Part shown: positions 33,943 to 42,366 of the stretch, piece by piece
How positions within the stretch are numbered: the stretch's first letter is position 1
Layout: every line of letters starts with the position of its first letter
Origin: G001797105 sp964528155
Lineage (GTDB): Bacteria; Chloroflexota; Anaerolineae; Anaerolineales; E44-bin32
DNA: 62,923 nucleotides
Assembly (NCBI GenBank): GCA_964528155.1
Contig: CAZGRL010000014.1
Span: 1 to 62,923, forward strand
Direction of reading: 5' to 3'
Made by a program: the position numbers and the translations under genes
The notes under the pieces: generated by a model
What the model saw: only the letters and a program-made list of their open reading frames with translations
Databases searched by the model: none
What the model was told of the DNA's origin: nothing

Positions 33943-34491
33943 TCAGCCCTCAGAGGCCTTGGATTGCAGGATGACCTCATCCCTGCGGTTATAGGTGTCG
34001 ATCGCATCCTGACTTATCGTCACCAGATTGCGGATCGCCGCCGGCAGGCCGTCTGTACCCAGGGAGGCTTCGACGTTATCGACCGCCGCGGACAACTTGT
34101 CTACGCTCTCCAACAGAGCAAGGTCGTACTCGTAGAGCTTCGCCAGCTCGCCTTCGTTGATCCGGATGGCATCGAAGAAGCCGGCGTAGCCGTATGAGGC
34201 TCCCTTGACCCGGTCGACAAACGCCCTCAGCTTGATCGCGGCGGCCTCGAGATCATCGACGAATTCCAACTGGCCGGCCGAGATCATGTCGCGCTGGATC
34301 TGGGAGATGCGCCCCCATTGCTCTTCCCAGCGACCGGAGACCGTCGTCCGGAGTGCCTTGTCCGCCTCCCGTCTATTTTCGCGCTTGACGTAGCCGACGA
34401 ACCCCGCGAGGAAGTTGCGGATCTTGCCCAGCAGATCTTCCCCGGCCGTAATCTTCCCAAGCGGATCGTCCATTTGCTGCTCCTGGCTCAT
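33943..34491 (-). CDS. Helical cytoplasmic protein, partner of the SPFH protein
   Basis: 182 residues, nearly all helix with heptad-like segments (GRWEEQWGRISQIQRDMISAG; FVDDLEAAAIKLRAFVDRV; LYEYDLALLESVDKLSAAVD). No signal, membrane segment or catalytic motif is seen. I do not recognise the family. It is the first gene of a two-gene unit with the SPFH protein, from a strong promoter at 34527-34555. An assembly or regulatory partner is likely. Confidence 0.75.
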   Translation of the reverse strand: MSQEQQMDDPLGKITAGEDLLGKIRNFLAGFVGYVKRENRREADKALRTTVSGRWEEQWGRISQIQRDMISAGQLEFVDDLEAAAIKLRAFVDRVKGASYGYAGFFDAIRINEGELAKLYEYDLALLESVDKLSAAVDNVEASLGTDGLPAAIRNLVTISQDAIDTYNRRDEVILQSKASEG

Positions 34492-34526
34492 GTAGTCGTG
34501 ATCGGACTCAGATTGCTTTGAAAAGC

Positions 34527-34555
34527 ATTATAGCTTGGCCCAACCTCAGGTGCAA
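34527..34555 (-). promoter_or_regulatory. Promoter of the SPFH operon
   Basis: On the minus strand TTGCAC (34555-34550), 17-nt spacer, TATAAT (34532-34527). Leader about 29 nt. Confidence 0.8.
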
Positions 34556-34683
34556 TCATCGACCTGACTGAACGCTGACGGATGCGCCTGGCCGCCTCGC
34601 CCTCCAGGTCCCTCCGAACGCAGGAATCCGCCTCTCGCAACGCTGGGCTGACGATCCACCCATCTTTCAGCCGGGCGGGGCTG

Positions 34684-34689
34684 TATAAT
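34684..34689 (+). promoter_or_regulatory. -10 element upstream of the Nudix gene
   Basis: TATAAT preceded by TG. No clear -35. Leader would be about 47 nt. Confidence 0.4.
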
Positions 34690-34742
34690 CGCCCCCGGCA
34701 AGCATCGTCGCGAGATCAAGCCACGGCGGGAACAGGTGGATC

Positions 34743-35246
34743 GTGTCATTAGATGGCCAGCGCATTCAGCCGGGTCGGTACAAGCTCATTCCCCGAACAC
34801 TGACATTCCTGGTTTCGGGTGACGACATCTTGCTCACTCGAGTAGCCGCAGGGCGAGGCGGGTGGGCCGGCAAGCTCAACGGCCTGGGCGGGCATGTCGA
34901 GCGAGGTGAGTCCCCGCTCGAATCGGCACTAAGGGAGGTCAACGAGGAGACCGGGCTCTCACCGGGAGAGCTTCATCTGTGCGGCGTGGTTGTCGTCGAT
35001 GTCGGGACCGACCCGGGGATCGGTCTGTACGTCTTCGTGGGTGAAGCCCCGGTCAGAGGAGTGCGAAGTAGTACTGAAGGCGATCCGGTTTGGGTGGAGA
35101 TCGATCGGCTATCAGACGTCGATCTAGTTGAAGACCTGCCTGGCTTGATCCCACGTGCACTGGCCAGCTATCGGGGCGCGCCGCCGTTTTCGGCGATCTA
35201 CACCTACAATGCGTCCGGGAAGTTGAAGGTCCACTTCACGCCATGA
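34743..35246 (+). CDS. Nudix hydrolase (MutT-like)
   Basis: A 167-residue protein with a complete Nudix box, GGHVERGESPLESALREV followed by NEETGL, which holds the Mg-binding glutamates. The rest of the fold (LIPRTLTFLVSGDDILLTRVAAG; GLYVFVGEAP) is like the 8-oxo-dGTP diphosphatase subgroup, but the nucleotide substrate cannot be told from sequence. The GTG at 34743 follows AGGTGG. It overlaps the next gene by 4 nt. Confidence 0.92.
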   Translation: MSLDGQRIQPGRYKLIPRTLTFLVSGDDILLTRVAAGRGGWAGKLNGLGGHVERGESPLESALREVNEETGLSPGELHLCGVVVVDVGTDPGIGLYVFVGEAPVRGVRSSTEGDPVWVEIDRLSDVDLVEDLPGLIPRALASYRGAPPFSAIYTYNASGKLKVHFTP

Positions 35247-36190
35247 AGATCCGCCCTTCCCCGATCAGTCGCTCACGCCCTACCCCTCAGCTATGGATCG
35301 GCCTCATCGCCATGGTGGTGATCCAGATTCTGCTTTCCGCCGGGAATCGGTTTGTGGCGACGTGGCTCACGCCTTTGATGTGGTCAGCCTACATCGCCTT
35401 CGCTGACGGTCTCGTTTGCCGCTTGCGGGGGGTCTCGTGGTTGGCGGATCGTCGCCGCGAGTTCCCTCTGTTGATCCTGGCCTCCGTCGGTATCTGGCTC
35501 CTGTTTGAGGCGTACAACCTTCACCTCAAGAACTGGGCCTACTTCAACGTCCCCGCGGATCCTGTGGTGCGAGACATTGCCTATTTCTGGTCATTCGCTA
35601 CGATCATGCCCGGCGTGTTCGAGACTTCGGAATTGGCGATGGCATTGCTCGAGCGGGTTCATCGGGGCGCGCCGCCGGCCTCCGACCGGCCGCGGACGCT
35701 GCCATCGGCTTCACCGTTTTGGTTTATCCTCGGCCTGGCCATGGTCGGCCTCCCGGCGGTCGCTCCAGCATCGATCGCACCATTCCTGTTCGCACCCGTC
35801 TGGGTGGGCTTCTTTCCCTTGCTCGATCCGCTCAACCGAACCCTGGCAGGCGTCTCCCTGGCCGATCATTTCCGCCGCGGCCGCACACTCCCTCTGCACG
35901 CCCTCCTGATCGGTGGAGGCATCTGCGGTCTGCTTTGGGAAGCGTGGAATTTGCAGGCGTCGCTTGCTGGGGGTGGTCATTGGGTCTACACGATCCCCCA
36001 GGCGTTGCGCATTTTCAACTTGCATTACGGGAAGATGCCGGTCCTGGGCCTTCTCGGTTTCCCCCCATTCGCCCTCGAGCTCTTTGCCGCTTACATCTTC
36101 CTCCGCCAGGCACTCGGAGGAGACAGGGTGTGGCACCCCGCAAACCCGGTGACGTCTTTCCCAGCCTGGGCCGACAGGTCCACCGGCTGA
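35243..36190 (+). CDS. Polytopic membrane protein, function unknown
   Basis: 315 residues with about seven to eight hydrophobic helices, e.g. WIGLIAMVVIQILLSAG, PLLILASVGIWLLFEAYNL, FILGLAMVGLPAVAPASIAP and LHALLIGGGICGLLWEAWNL. Two similar halves, each containing an LLFEAYN/LLWEAWN motif followed by a W/Y-rich segment (KNWAYF, GGHWVY), suggest an internal duplication. No catalytic motif is recognised. It is translationally coupled to the Nudix gene. Confidence 0.8.
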   Translation: MKIRPSPISRSRPTPQLWIGLIAMVVIQILLSAGNRFVATWLTPLMWSAYIAFADGLVCRLRGVSWLADRRREFPLLILASVGIWLLFEAYNLHLKNWAYFNVPADPVVRDIAYFWSFATIMPGVFETSELAMALLERVHRGAPPASDRPRTLPSASPFWFILGLAMVGLPAVAPASIAPFLFAPVWVGFFPLLDPLNRTLAGVSLADHFRRGRTLPLHALLIGGGICGLLWEAWNLQASLAGGGHWVYTIPQALRIFNLHYGKMPVLGLLGFPPFALELFAAYIFLRQALGGDRVWHPANPVTSFPAWADRSTG

Positions 36191-36271
36191 CACGCCCAGT
36201 CATTGGTCGTGGCATCTGCGGTTCGTTCGTCAGAGGATCGGACCGCGTGATCGCTTTGGCCCATCACGATG

Positions 36272-36297
36272 AGGCTCCCGGAGCCTGTGTTGTTTGC
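36272..36297 (+). terminator. Probable terminator after the Nudix/membrane gene pair
   Basis: Stem AGGCTCC / GGAGCCT (36272-36278 with 36280-36286), then GTGTTGTTTGCC. The loop of one base implies that the innermost pairs open. The rsmD gene converges on it. Confidence 0.5.
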
Positions 36298-36309
36298 CGG
36301 ACTCCCGTT

Positions 36310-36873
36310 TCAAACGCCAGGAAGCTCGTAGAAGACGAGTAACGTATTCCCGTATCGGCGCCGATCGAATTCTACGAGGCTGGTGAGGCTGAGCTCAAGG
36401 CTCTCTTTCGGATCGAGCTGCGCGATGACCCACCCGTCAGGATTCAGGCATCGCGGATGGGCGTCGATTACCGGAATTGCCCGTGCCAGGATCCCTTGAT
36501 ACTGAGGCGGCGCGAGGAAGATGTAATCGAATGGTGGTCTTGACTGATCGGCGAGGTAGCCGAAGGCATCCCCACGGACAACTTCGGCCCCCTCCCCCAG
36601 CCGGGTCAGATCGAGATTCGTCCTGATCGTCTCAATCGCCCGGGTGTGAACATCGACGAACACGACGCGGGCCGCACCCCGGCTGAGCGCTTCAATCCCG
36701 ACGCTGCCTGTCCCGGCGAATAGATCGAGAAGGCTCGCCCCCTTGATGTCGGGACCGATGATATTGAATAAAGCCTCTTTGACGCGGTCGGTGATCGGCC
36801 GCGTGGCCTCTCCGGGTACGCTGCGTAGACGGCGCCCTCGAGCGGCGCCGGCGATCACTCTCAGCCCTGCCAA
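36310..36873 (-). CDS. rsmD: 16S rRNA (guanine-966-N2)-methyltransferase RsmD
   Basis: A 187-residue Rossmann methyltransferase acting on the assembling 30S subunit. N terminus LRVIAGAARGRRLRSVPG, the RPITDRVKEALFNII motif and the SAM loop LLDLFAGTGSVGIEALSRGA are characteristic. The catalytic (N/D)PPY motif, normally FLDPPY, reads FLAPPQY here: the acidic residue is Ala and a Gln is inserted. Either this is a lineage variant or activity is changed. It is the last gene of a minus-strand run with overlapping ends (sucC-sucD-TPR-UroD-rsmD). Confidence 0.93.
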   Translation of the reverse strand: MAGLRVIAGAARGRRLRSVPGEATRPITDRVKEALFNIIGPDIKGASLLDLFAGTGSVGIEALSRGAARVVFVDVHTRAIETIRTNLDLTRLGEGAEVVRGDAFGYLADQSRPPFDYIFLAPPQYQGILARAIPVIDAHPRCLNPDGWVIAQLDPKESLELSLTSLVEFDRRRYGNTLLVFYELPGV

Positions 36874-37868
36874 CGCCGGGCTCGCATCATCTCCTCAACG
36901 GCGGCGCGCACCGCCCTGAGATTCGCCCGCGGCGCTATGATCGGCACGACGCACCCGGTCCCTAGAATCACGCCACGCCCCTGAACGGAACGGATCGAGT
37001 CGCGCGCCTGCGCCTCGACGAGTGTGGGTGTCCCCAGAACAACGGTCTCCCACCGGCTCAGTCCCCCGCAAACGGCGCCCTGCACGGATCGCTTGCCCTC
37101 GTCCAACGATGGAGGCGTGTCTCGGTCGTGCCAGTTCACCACCGAGGCTGGGTACCTCGAGGCCACATCGAACATCAGCGATGATCCGTGCAGATGCAGC
37201 ACATTCAGCCACAGGCCTTGCGCCGCCTCGAGGATCGGAAGATCGTAGCTCTCCCCGAAATGACGGAACGCCTCACGATCAAGCAGGCCGAACGACGCGT
37301 GCTGCACGGCGAAGAAGATCCCCGAGATGCCTGTCTTCAGTGCTTCCTGGATGAAGCCAGCTGTCGTAGCGGCGATCGTCTTCAGCCCAGCTTCCACGGA
37401 TTGCGGGTCACGGCGCAAGTGCTCGAGCAGGCGTTCACCCCCGGCGAGATTCTTCGCTTGCGACAGTGGACTGAAAATGGTCTGGATATATGGGACGTCT
37501 TCTCCGAACGCCTGCTGAAGGATGGACAGACACGCGAGTTGATCACCCAGGCTGCCGGTCGCAGGTGCGAGCGGGCGCAGTTTGCGCCAGTCCTCAGGTT
37601 TCTTGACTGGGCGGGAAGTGTAGTCCCTGGTCCCTTCCGGATCTCCGCGCCACACATCCTCGGCACCCCAATCACGCAGACAGAACGACGACGCCGGCGA
37701 AACCTTGACGAAGTCGAAATCAAAATCCTTCTGGAAAGCGACCGTCGCCTCGGCCAGCGTCTCCGGCTGCTGATCGTCCACAGGAAAGTGGCGCCAGAGC
37801 GCCACCGGGGGCCGGTCGACAATCTCGCCGGCGATCGTTGCCGATAATCGTTCACGCTTTGTCGTCAC
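36861..37868 (-). CDS. Uroporphyrinogen-decarboxylase-family protein (URO-D / corrinoid methyltransferase-like)
   Basis: A 335-residue TIM-barrel protein of the URO-D superfamily. Signatures are KRERLSATIAGEIVDRPPVALWRHFP, YIQTIFSPLSQAKNLAGGERLLEHL, GISGIFFAVQHAS and a C-terminal RGVILGTGCVVPIIAPRANLRAV. True HemE has an N-terminal RQAGR motif, which is absent; the late Gly-Thr-Gly-Cys with the PxxxPxxN-like end fits MtaA/CmuA-type methylcobamide transferases or uncharacterised relatives better. It overlaps the TPR gene before it and rsmD after it, so it is co-translated with sucCD. Confidence 0.85.
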   Translation of the reverse strand: MTTKRERLSATIAGEIVDRPPVALWRHFPVDDQQPETLAEATVAFQKDFDFDFVKVSPASSFCLRDWGAEDVWRGDPEGTRDYTSRPVKKPEDWRKLRPLAPATGSLGDQLACLSILQQAFGEDVPYIQTIFSPLSQAKNLAGGERLLEHLRRDPQSVEAGLKTIAATTAGFIQEALKTGISGIFFAVQHASFGLLDREAFRHFGESYDLPILEAAQGLWLNVLHLHGSSLMFDVASRYPASVVNWHDRDTPPSLDEGKRSVQGAVCGGLSRWETVVLGTPTLVEAQARDSIRSVQGRGVILGTGCVVPIIAPRANLRAVRAAVEEMMRARRWQG

Positions 37869-38290
37869 GGTGACCTGTTACTCTCCTGGGGGGAGTTCGA
37901 TCTGAGAAGTTCTAGGTTTGCCGAAGCCAGGCGACGGAGCATCTCCGACCGGGTGCGATCCGCGATTCTGCCTACCGTACGCGTCACTGCAGCGAAGGCT
38001 TTGCTCGCGTTGTCCTCTTCACCCCTCGCCTTGAAGATCATTCCGAGCAGATAGGCGGGCTCCGGATCCTCAGGCGAATGCACCGCTTCGAGCATCATCA
38101 GCCGACGCGCTTCGTCCAAGCTGCCCTGGCCGTATAGCCGCCAGCCCTCCCGCAGGGCGGCCGACTCCGGCTCCCTTCCGGCGGTGCCCCCGGAGCCTGC
38201 AGCGACCGGTTGTCCTCGCATACGCATGCTCGAGGGCGACTCAGCCGGGTCCGCCGTCGATCCGCTCGCTCGATGACGTGCAGATCTCAT
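37865..38290 (-). CDS. Small TPR-like protein
   Basis: 141 residues. The N-terminal 45 are low-complexity (Ser/Arg/Gly/Pro). About 48-125 forms two TPR-like helix pairs (LREGWRLYGQGSLDEARRLMMLEAV; EPAYLLGMIFKARGEEDNASKAFAAVTR). It overlaps sucD by 4 nt and the URO-D gene by 4 nt. Function unknown; probably a protein-interaction adaptor. Confidence 0.7.
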   Translation of the reverse strand: MRSARHRASGSTADPAESPSSMRMRGQPVAAGSGGTAGREPESAALREGWRLYGQGSLDEARRLMMLEAVHSPEDPEPAYLLGMIFKARGEEDNASKAFAAVTRTVGRIADRTRSEMLRRLASANLELLRSNSPQESNRSP

Positions 38291-39150
38291 CCAAGGATCT
38301 CCGGGATCTGGTCCGGATGATCCGCCACGCGAACGCCTGAGGCCTTGAGCGCGGCGATCTTGTCAGCCGCCAAGCCCGACCCGCCTTCGACGATCGCACC
38401 GGCATGGCCCATCCGCTTGTCGGCCGGCGCCGTCATCCCGGCCACGAATCCCGCCACGGGCTTGGTCATGTGATCGGCGATGAATTCCGCGGCGCGCTCT
38501 TCGTCCGTCCCGCCGATCTCGCCGATCATGGCGACTTGCTCCGTCTGAGGATCATCTTCGAACATGGCCAGCACATCCAGAAACGACGTCCCATTGATCG
38601 GGTCACCACCGATTCCGACACACGTCGAAACGCCCATGCCCCTCTGCTTGAGGGCGTACAGGACTTCGTAGGTCAACGTGCCGGATCGGGACACGACGCC
38701 GATGCTTCCCGGGATGGCGATGTGTCCGGGAATGATCCCGACCTTGCATGCGCCGGGGGTCAGAAGGCCGGGACAGTTCGGGCCGACAAGACGTGAGCCG
38801 CGCTGGGCGACGTAGCTTCGAACTTGCATCATGTCCTGTATGGGAACGCCTTCTGTGATACACACGATCAACGGGATCCCCGCGTCGGCCGCCTCCAAAA
38901 TCGCATCCCCGGCAAACCGTGCCGGGACGAAGATCACGCTGCAATTGGCCCCGGTTGTTTCTACGGCGCCAACAACCGTATCGAAGACGGGGACCTTGCC
39001 GTCAAGAACCCATTCACCGCCCTTCCCCGGGGTCACACCGGCGACGATCTGTGTGCCGTATTCCATCATCTGAGTGGCGTGGAAGAAACCTTCGCGTCCG
39101 GTGATGCCTTGAACCAGAAGCCGCGTCTTCTTGTCGATGAGGATGCTCAT
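38287..39150 (-). CDS. sucD: Succinyl-CoA synthetase alpha subunit
   Basis: A 287-residue subunit that binds CoA and carries the phosphohistidine in the TCA-cycle step succinyl-CoA to succinate with ATP or GTP formation. Seen are the start KTRLLVQGITGREGFFHATQM, the CoA-binding segment GGKGGEWVLDG-like region (GVTPGKGGEWVLDGKVPVFD), LVGPNCPGLLTPG, and the active-site RMGHAGAIVEGGSG. It overlaps sucC by 4 nt. Confidence 0.97.
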   Translation of the reverse strand: MSILIDKKTRLLVQGITGREGFFHATQMMEYGTQIVAGVTPGKGGEWVLDGKVPVFDTVVGAVETTGANCSVIFVPARFAGDAILEAADAGIPLIVCITEGVPIQDMMQVRSYVAQRGSRLVGPNCPGLLTPGACKVGIIPGHIAIPGSIGVVSRSGTLTYEVLYALKQRGMGVSTCVGIGGDPINGTSFLDVLAMFEDDPQTEQVAMIGEIGGTDEERAAEFIADHMTKPVAGFVAGMTAPADKRMGHAGAIVEGGSGLAADKIAALKASGVRVADHPDQIPEILG

Positions 39151-40292
39151 GCCGCCTGCCTCTCGTTTGCTAGAGCGACGGCCTTCTCGGCCGCCTCCGA
39201 AAGCGAACCGGCAGTCGTCATCTTGGCTTCCGACAGAAGTCTGCGACCCTCGGCCTCGTTCGTCCCCGTGAGCCGGACAACCATGGGCACATCCCCTGAC
39301 ACCTCCTTGAGCGCGATCAGGATTCCACGAGCGACTTCATCGCAGCGCGTGATCCCGCCAAAGATGTTGAATAGCACGGCCTGCACATTCGGATCGGCCA
39401 GGATGATCTCGAGCGCGGCCGCCACTTTGTCCGACCCCGCTCCACCGCCGATGTCCAGGAAATTCGCAGGTTCGCCGCCATACAGCTTGATGACGTCCAT
39501 CGTCGCCATCGCCAATCCTGCGCCATTGACCATGCAACCGATGTTGCCCTCAAGTTTCACGTAGGACAAACCGTACTTGCGCGCTTCGCGTTCGGCCGGC
39601 ATATCTTCGTCGTAGTCTCGCTTTTCGGCCAACTCGGAGTGCCGGAAGAGAGCGTTGTCGTCAATAACCATCTTGGCGTCGAGTGCAAGCATCCGCCGAT
39701 TGTCGGTGATCACGAGCGGGTTGATCTCGGCCAGTGTGGCATCTGATTCGCGGAAGGCCTCATACAGGCCTTGTGCGATCGCGATGAAGTCTCGCCAAAG
39801 CTCCCGGTCCAACTCGATCGAGGCCGCCAGATAGCGCGCCTGGTACTCCCTCAACCCAAGCAGCGGATCGACGGTGATCCGAAACAAGCGATCGGGGACC
39901 GTGCGGGCCACTTCTTCGATCTCCACCCCACCCTCCGACGAGGCGATCATGACCGGCGCCCGAGCAGCCCGGTCGTTGGTCACTCCAAGGTAGATCTCTT
40001 CCGCGATCGCCGCCGCCTCGTCGACCAGGACACGTCGAACCGGCAACCCCTTCACCTGCATCGCCAGTATCTGTGTGGCGACCTCCTCGGCCTCCGTCGG
40101 CGAATTCGCCAGCCGAATACCGCCCGCCTTGCCCCGTCCGCCGACCAGAACCTGCGACTTCACCACTACTCGACCACCGAGCTCGTGCGCGATTGACTTT
40201 GCCTCCGAAGCCGTCGAGGCGACGCGCCCCCTTGGTATCGGAATGCCGTACTCCGCGAACACCTGCTTGGCCTGGTACTCATGCAACTTCAT
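39147..40292 (-). CDS. sucC: Succinyl-CoA synthetase beta subunit
   Basis: A 381-residue ATP-grasp subunit. Typical are MKLHEYQAKQVFAEYGIPIPRG, VVKSQVLVGGRGKAGGI, LEINPLVIT-like ATLAEINPLVITDN, the nucleotide region KLEGNIGCMVNGAGLAMATMD and FNIFGGITRCDEVARGI. It is the first of the sucC-sucD-TPR-UroD-rsmD set and lies 81 nt behind rluB with no clear promoter of its own between them. Confidence 0.97.
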   Translation of the reverse strand: MKLHEYQAKQVFAEYGIPIPRGRVASTASEAKSIAHELGGRVVVKSQVLVGGRGKAGGIRLANSPTEAEEVATQILAMQVKGLPVRRVLVDEAAAIAEEIYLGVTNDRAARAPVMIASSEGGVEIEEVARTVPDRLFRITVDPLLGLREYQARYLAASIELDRELWRDFIAIAQGLYEAFRESDATLAEINPLVITDNRRMLALDAKMVIDDNALFRHSELAEKRDYDEDMPAEREARKYGLSYVKLEGNIGCMVNGAGLAMATMDVIKLYGGEPANFLDIGGGAGSDKVAAALEIILADPNVQAVLFNIFGGITRCDEVARGILIALKEVSGDVPMVVRLTGTNEAEGRRLLSEAKMTTAGSLSEAAEKAVALANERQAA

Positions 40293-40373
40293 TCAGCGTC
40301 CTTTCGTTGTGACGGTCACGGTCGGCCATGGGACAGGCGCGGGATCGTCGAGGCGATGGTCATCTGCAGGAGT

Positions 40374-41144
40374 TCAGCCTGCGCGGATTCCGTCTGGGGT
40401 GTCCTCGGTCTCGCTGGCCTGACTCGCGGAGCGACCGGCCTGGAGCAGAGATATCTGGCGAGGATCGATCTTGCGCCATTCTCCCGCGCCCAGCTCGCCC
40501 AGATCGACCCCGGCGAAGCGCGTCCTTATAAGCCTCCTCACATTCAGACCAAGGGTTCGAGCAGTAAGGCGTATCTGCCGCTTGAGGCCCTGGCGCAGCA
40601 CGACCTTAATCCATGGGGCCGACGCTTCTCGTCTCTCACGCCATACCTTGGCCGGCAGGGTTTGCCTACCGTCCGGGAGCACAACGCCTGCTCGCCATGC
40701 CTCAAGTTGCTCGGCGTCCGGCGTGCGATCGAGAAGGACTCGATACTCCTTCTCATGTTCATATCGCGGGTGGGCAAGCCGATTCGCCAACGCCCCGTCA
40801 TTGGTGAGGAGGATCAGACCTTCCGAGCGCATATCCAGCCGTCCGACTGGAAATAGCCGCTGAGGGAGCGGAATTAGATCTCGGACCGTCGGGCCACCGT
40901 TCTGGGAGCGAAGTGAACTGACCACACCCGCCGGTTTGTGTAGCGCGATGACAATCAGATCCTCGGGAGGTGGCAAACGCACCCCGTCGAGGCGAATTTC
41001 ATCTTTAAGGGGATCGGCGCGCGTCCCAAGTGTGGCCTCCCGGCCATTGACGGTCACCCGCCCCTCCCGTATCAGCCCTTCGCAGGCCCGCCGCGATCCC
41101 ACGCCTGCCCGCGCCATGACTTTCTGAAGGCGTTCTGCCTTCAC
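40374..41144 (-). CDS. rluB: Pseudouridine synthase RluB/RsuA family
   Basis: A 256-residue enzyme with an N-terminal S4 RNA-binding domain (ERLQKVMARAGVGSRRACEGLIREGRVTVNG) and a catalytic domain. The active-site aspartate is in GRLDMRSEGLILLTNDG. Family members modify 23S rRNA (position 2605) or 16S rRNA (516); the S4 plus catalytic length and next-door scpB are usual for rluB. The last 25 residues are Ser/Glu-rich. It overlaps scpB by 4 nt. Confidence 0.92.
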   Translation of the reverse strand: MKAERLQKVMARAGVGSRRACEGLIREGRVTVNGREATLGTRADPLKDEIRLDGVRLPPPEDLIVIALHKPAGVVSSLRSQNGGPTVRDLIPLPQRLFPVGRLDMRSEGLILLTNDGALANRLAHPRYEHEKEYRVLLDRTPDAEQLEAWRAGVVLPDGRQTLPAKVWRERREASAPWIKVVLRQGLKRQIRLTARTLGLNVRRLIRTRFAGVDLGELGAGEWRKIDPRQISLLQAGRSASQASETEDTPDGIRAG

Positions 41145-41785
41145 AGTTCGCCCTCTTGGCCGATCGGAATATCCGCCTCTGAAGTGTCCGACTCGACAGG
41201 CCGCGCGATTTCCTCTTTGGGAAGGGGCGGGAGTTGGTCAAGAGACGCAAGACCGAAATGTTGTAGGAACGCCGGAGTGGTTGAGTACAGGATGGGGCGT
41301 CCTGGACCATCGCTACGTCCGGCCTCTTCGAGAAGTCCGTAGCGCAGAAGCGTGCGCAGCACGCTGTCGGAGTTCACGCCGCGCACGGCATCGATCTGCG
41401 GACGAGTGACGGATTGTTGATAGCCCGCGATCGCAAGCACTTCCAGCGCGGCGCGCGACAGATGGGCGGTGCTTTCGAGGTTCAACAGCCGTTCGACATC
41501 TTCGGCGGCCTCCGGCGCCGTCGAAAGCAGAATCTCCCGCTTGTGGCGCAGCAGCCGGATGCCCCTCTGAGCCAATGACTGCTCTAGTGACGCCAACGCT
41601 CCTTCAACCTCGTCTGCTTTCGTCTGGAGCGCGGTCGCAAGTTGAGCGGATGTCACCGAGAGCGACGAAACGAAAAGCAAAGCCTCGATCCGAGCCTCGA
41701 GGCTGAGACCTCCCTGGCTCTGATCAGCGTCCGATGTGCGCGTGCTATAATCGGCGCCCGAGCCATCAGCCGGAGTGGGTGTCAT
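41141..41785 (-). CDS. scpB: Segregation and condensation protein ScpB
   Basis: A 214-residue protein from the ATG at 41785; a GTG at 41797 is an alternative. Two winged-helix domains: LEARIEALLFVSSLSVTSAQLA and HLSRAALEVLAIAGYQQSVTRPQIDAVRGV, both family signatures. ScpB binds the ScpA kleisin in the SMC condensin complex; scpA is not in this window. The start codon coincides with that of the divergent lipoprotein gene. Confidence 0.93.
   Translation of the reverse strand: MTPTPADGSGADYSTRTSDADQSQGGLSLEARIEALLFVSSLSVTSAQLATALQTKADEVEGALASLEQSLAQRGIRLLRHKREILLSTAPEAAEDVERLLNLESTAHLSRAALEVLAIAGYQQSVTRPQIDAVRGVNSDSVLRTLLRYGLLEEAGRSDGPGRPILYSTTPAFLQHFGLASLDQLPPLPKEEIARPVESDTSEADIPIGQEGEL
41743..41751 (+). 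promoter_or_regulatory. Extended -10 promoter of the lipoprotein gene, inside scpB
   Basis: TGCTATAAT (TATAAT at 41746-41751) with no good -35. It lies inside the 5' part of scpB, so the two genes share a very tight divergent arrangement. Confidence 0.5.
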
Positions 41786-42366
41786 TGATCCAGCCACAGC
41801 GGAGAGCCCAATTCGTTTTCATCATCCTGGGTGCATGCCTGATCCTGGCGACTCTCGCCTGTCAGCTTCAGCTCGGCGGGCCGAGACCTCCGAGCCCCCC
41901 CGTCGAGATCCCGCCTGACGCGTCGACGCTCCTCGAACAGGCTTGGTCGTCCGCCGTCGACGCTGCCGGCCAGACCGGCGAAATAACGCTTACCGTCGAC
42001 GAGCCGCAATTGAACGGTCTTGTCCAAGAGAAGCTCGAGGCCGAGGTGAACCCAACCATCCTTCAGCCACAAGTTTTCTTGCGTCAGGGCCAGATCCAAC
42101 TCTACGGCATCTCAACGCAAGGCCCGGTTCGCGCCCGCATTCATGTGTCGATCCAACCAGAGGTGAACGCGGACGGCCAACTTGAATTCGAGATCCCTTC
42201 CGCCGAGTTCGGGCCCTTTCCCGCGCCGCAAGCATTGAAAGAGGCCGTTTCGCGATCGATCAACGAGCTGTTCACCGGTACAGTCGGCCCGCTTGCGATC
42301 GGCTTTCGCGTGAACTCGGTTGACATCAGCGACGGTCGGATGGCAATCGTCGCGACGATTCGATGA
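41785..42366 (+). CDS. Lipoprotein of unknown function (193 aa)
   Basis: The N terminus has a lipoprotein signal (FVFIILGACLILATLAC, Cys in LATLAC). The mature part begins with a Pro-rich linker, then a beta-rich domain with QLNGLVQEKLEAEV, ARIHVSIQPEVNADGQLEFEI and a C-terminal VNSVDISDGRMAIVATIR. This pattern is like lipid-binding LolA/BPI-style folds (DUF2993/DUF2140-like) but is not certain. The TTG at 41785 is nine bases behind GGAG; GTG 41779 is an alternative. It overlaps the next lipoprotein gene by 4 nt. Confidence 0.72.
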   Translation: MIQPQRRAQFVFIILGACLILATLACQLQLGGPRPPSPPVEIPPDASTLLEQAWSSAVDAAGQTGEITLTVDEPQLNGLVQEKLEAEVNPTILQPQVFLRQGQIQLYGISTQGPVRARIHVSIQPEVNADGQLEFEIPSAEFGPFPAPQALKEAVSRSINELFTGTVGPLAIGFRVNSVDISDGRMAIVATIR

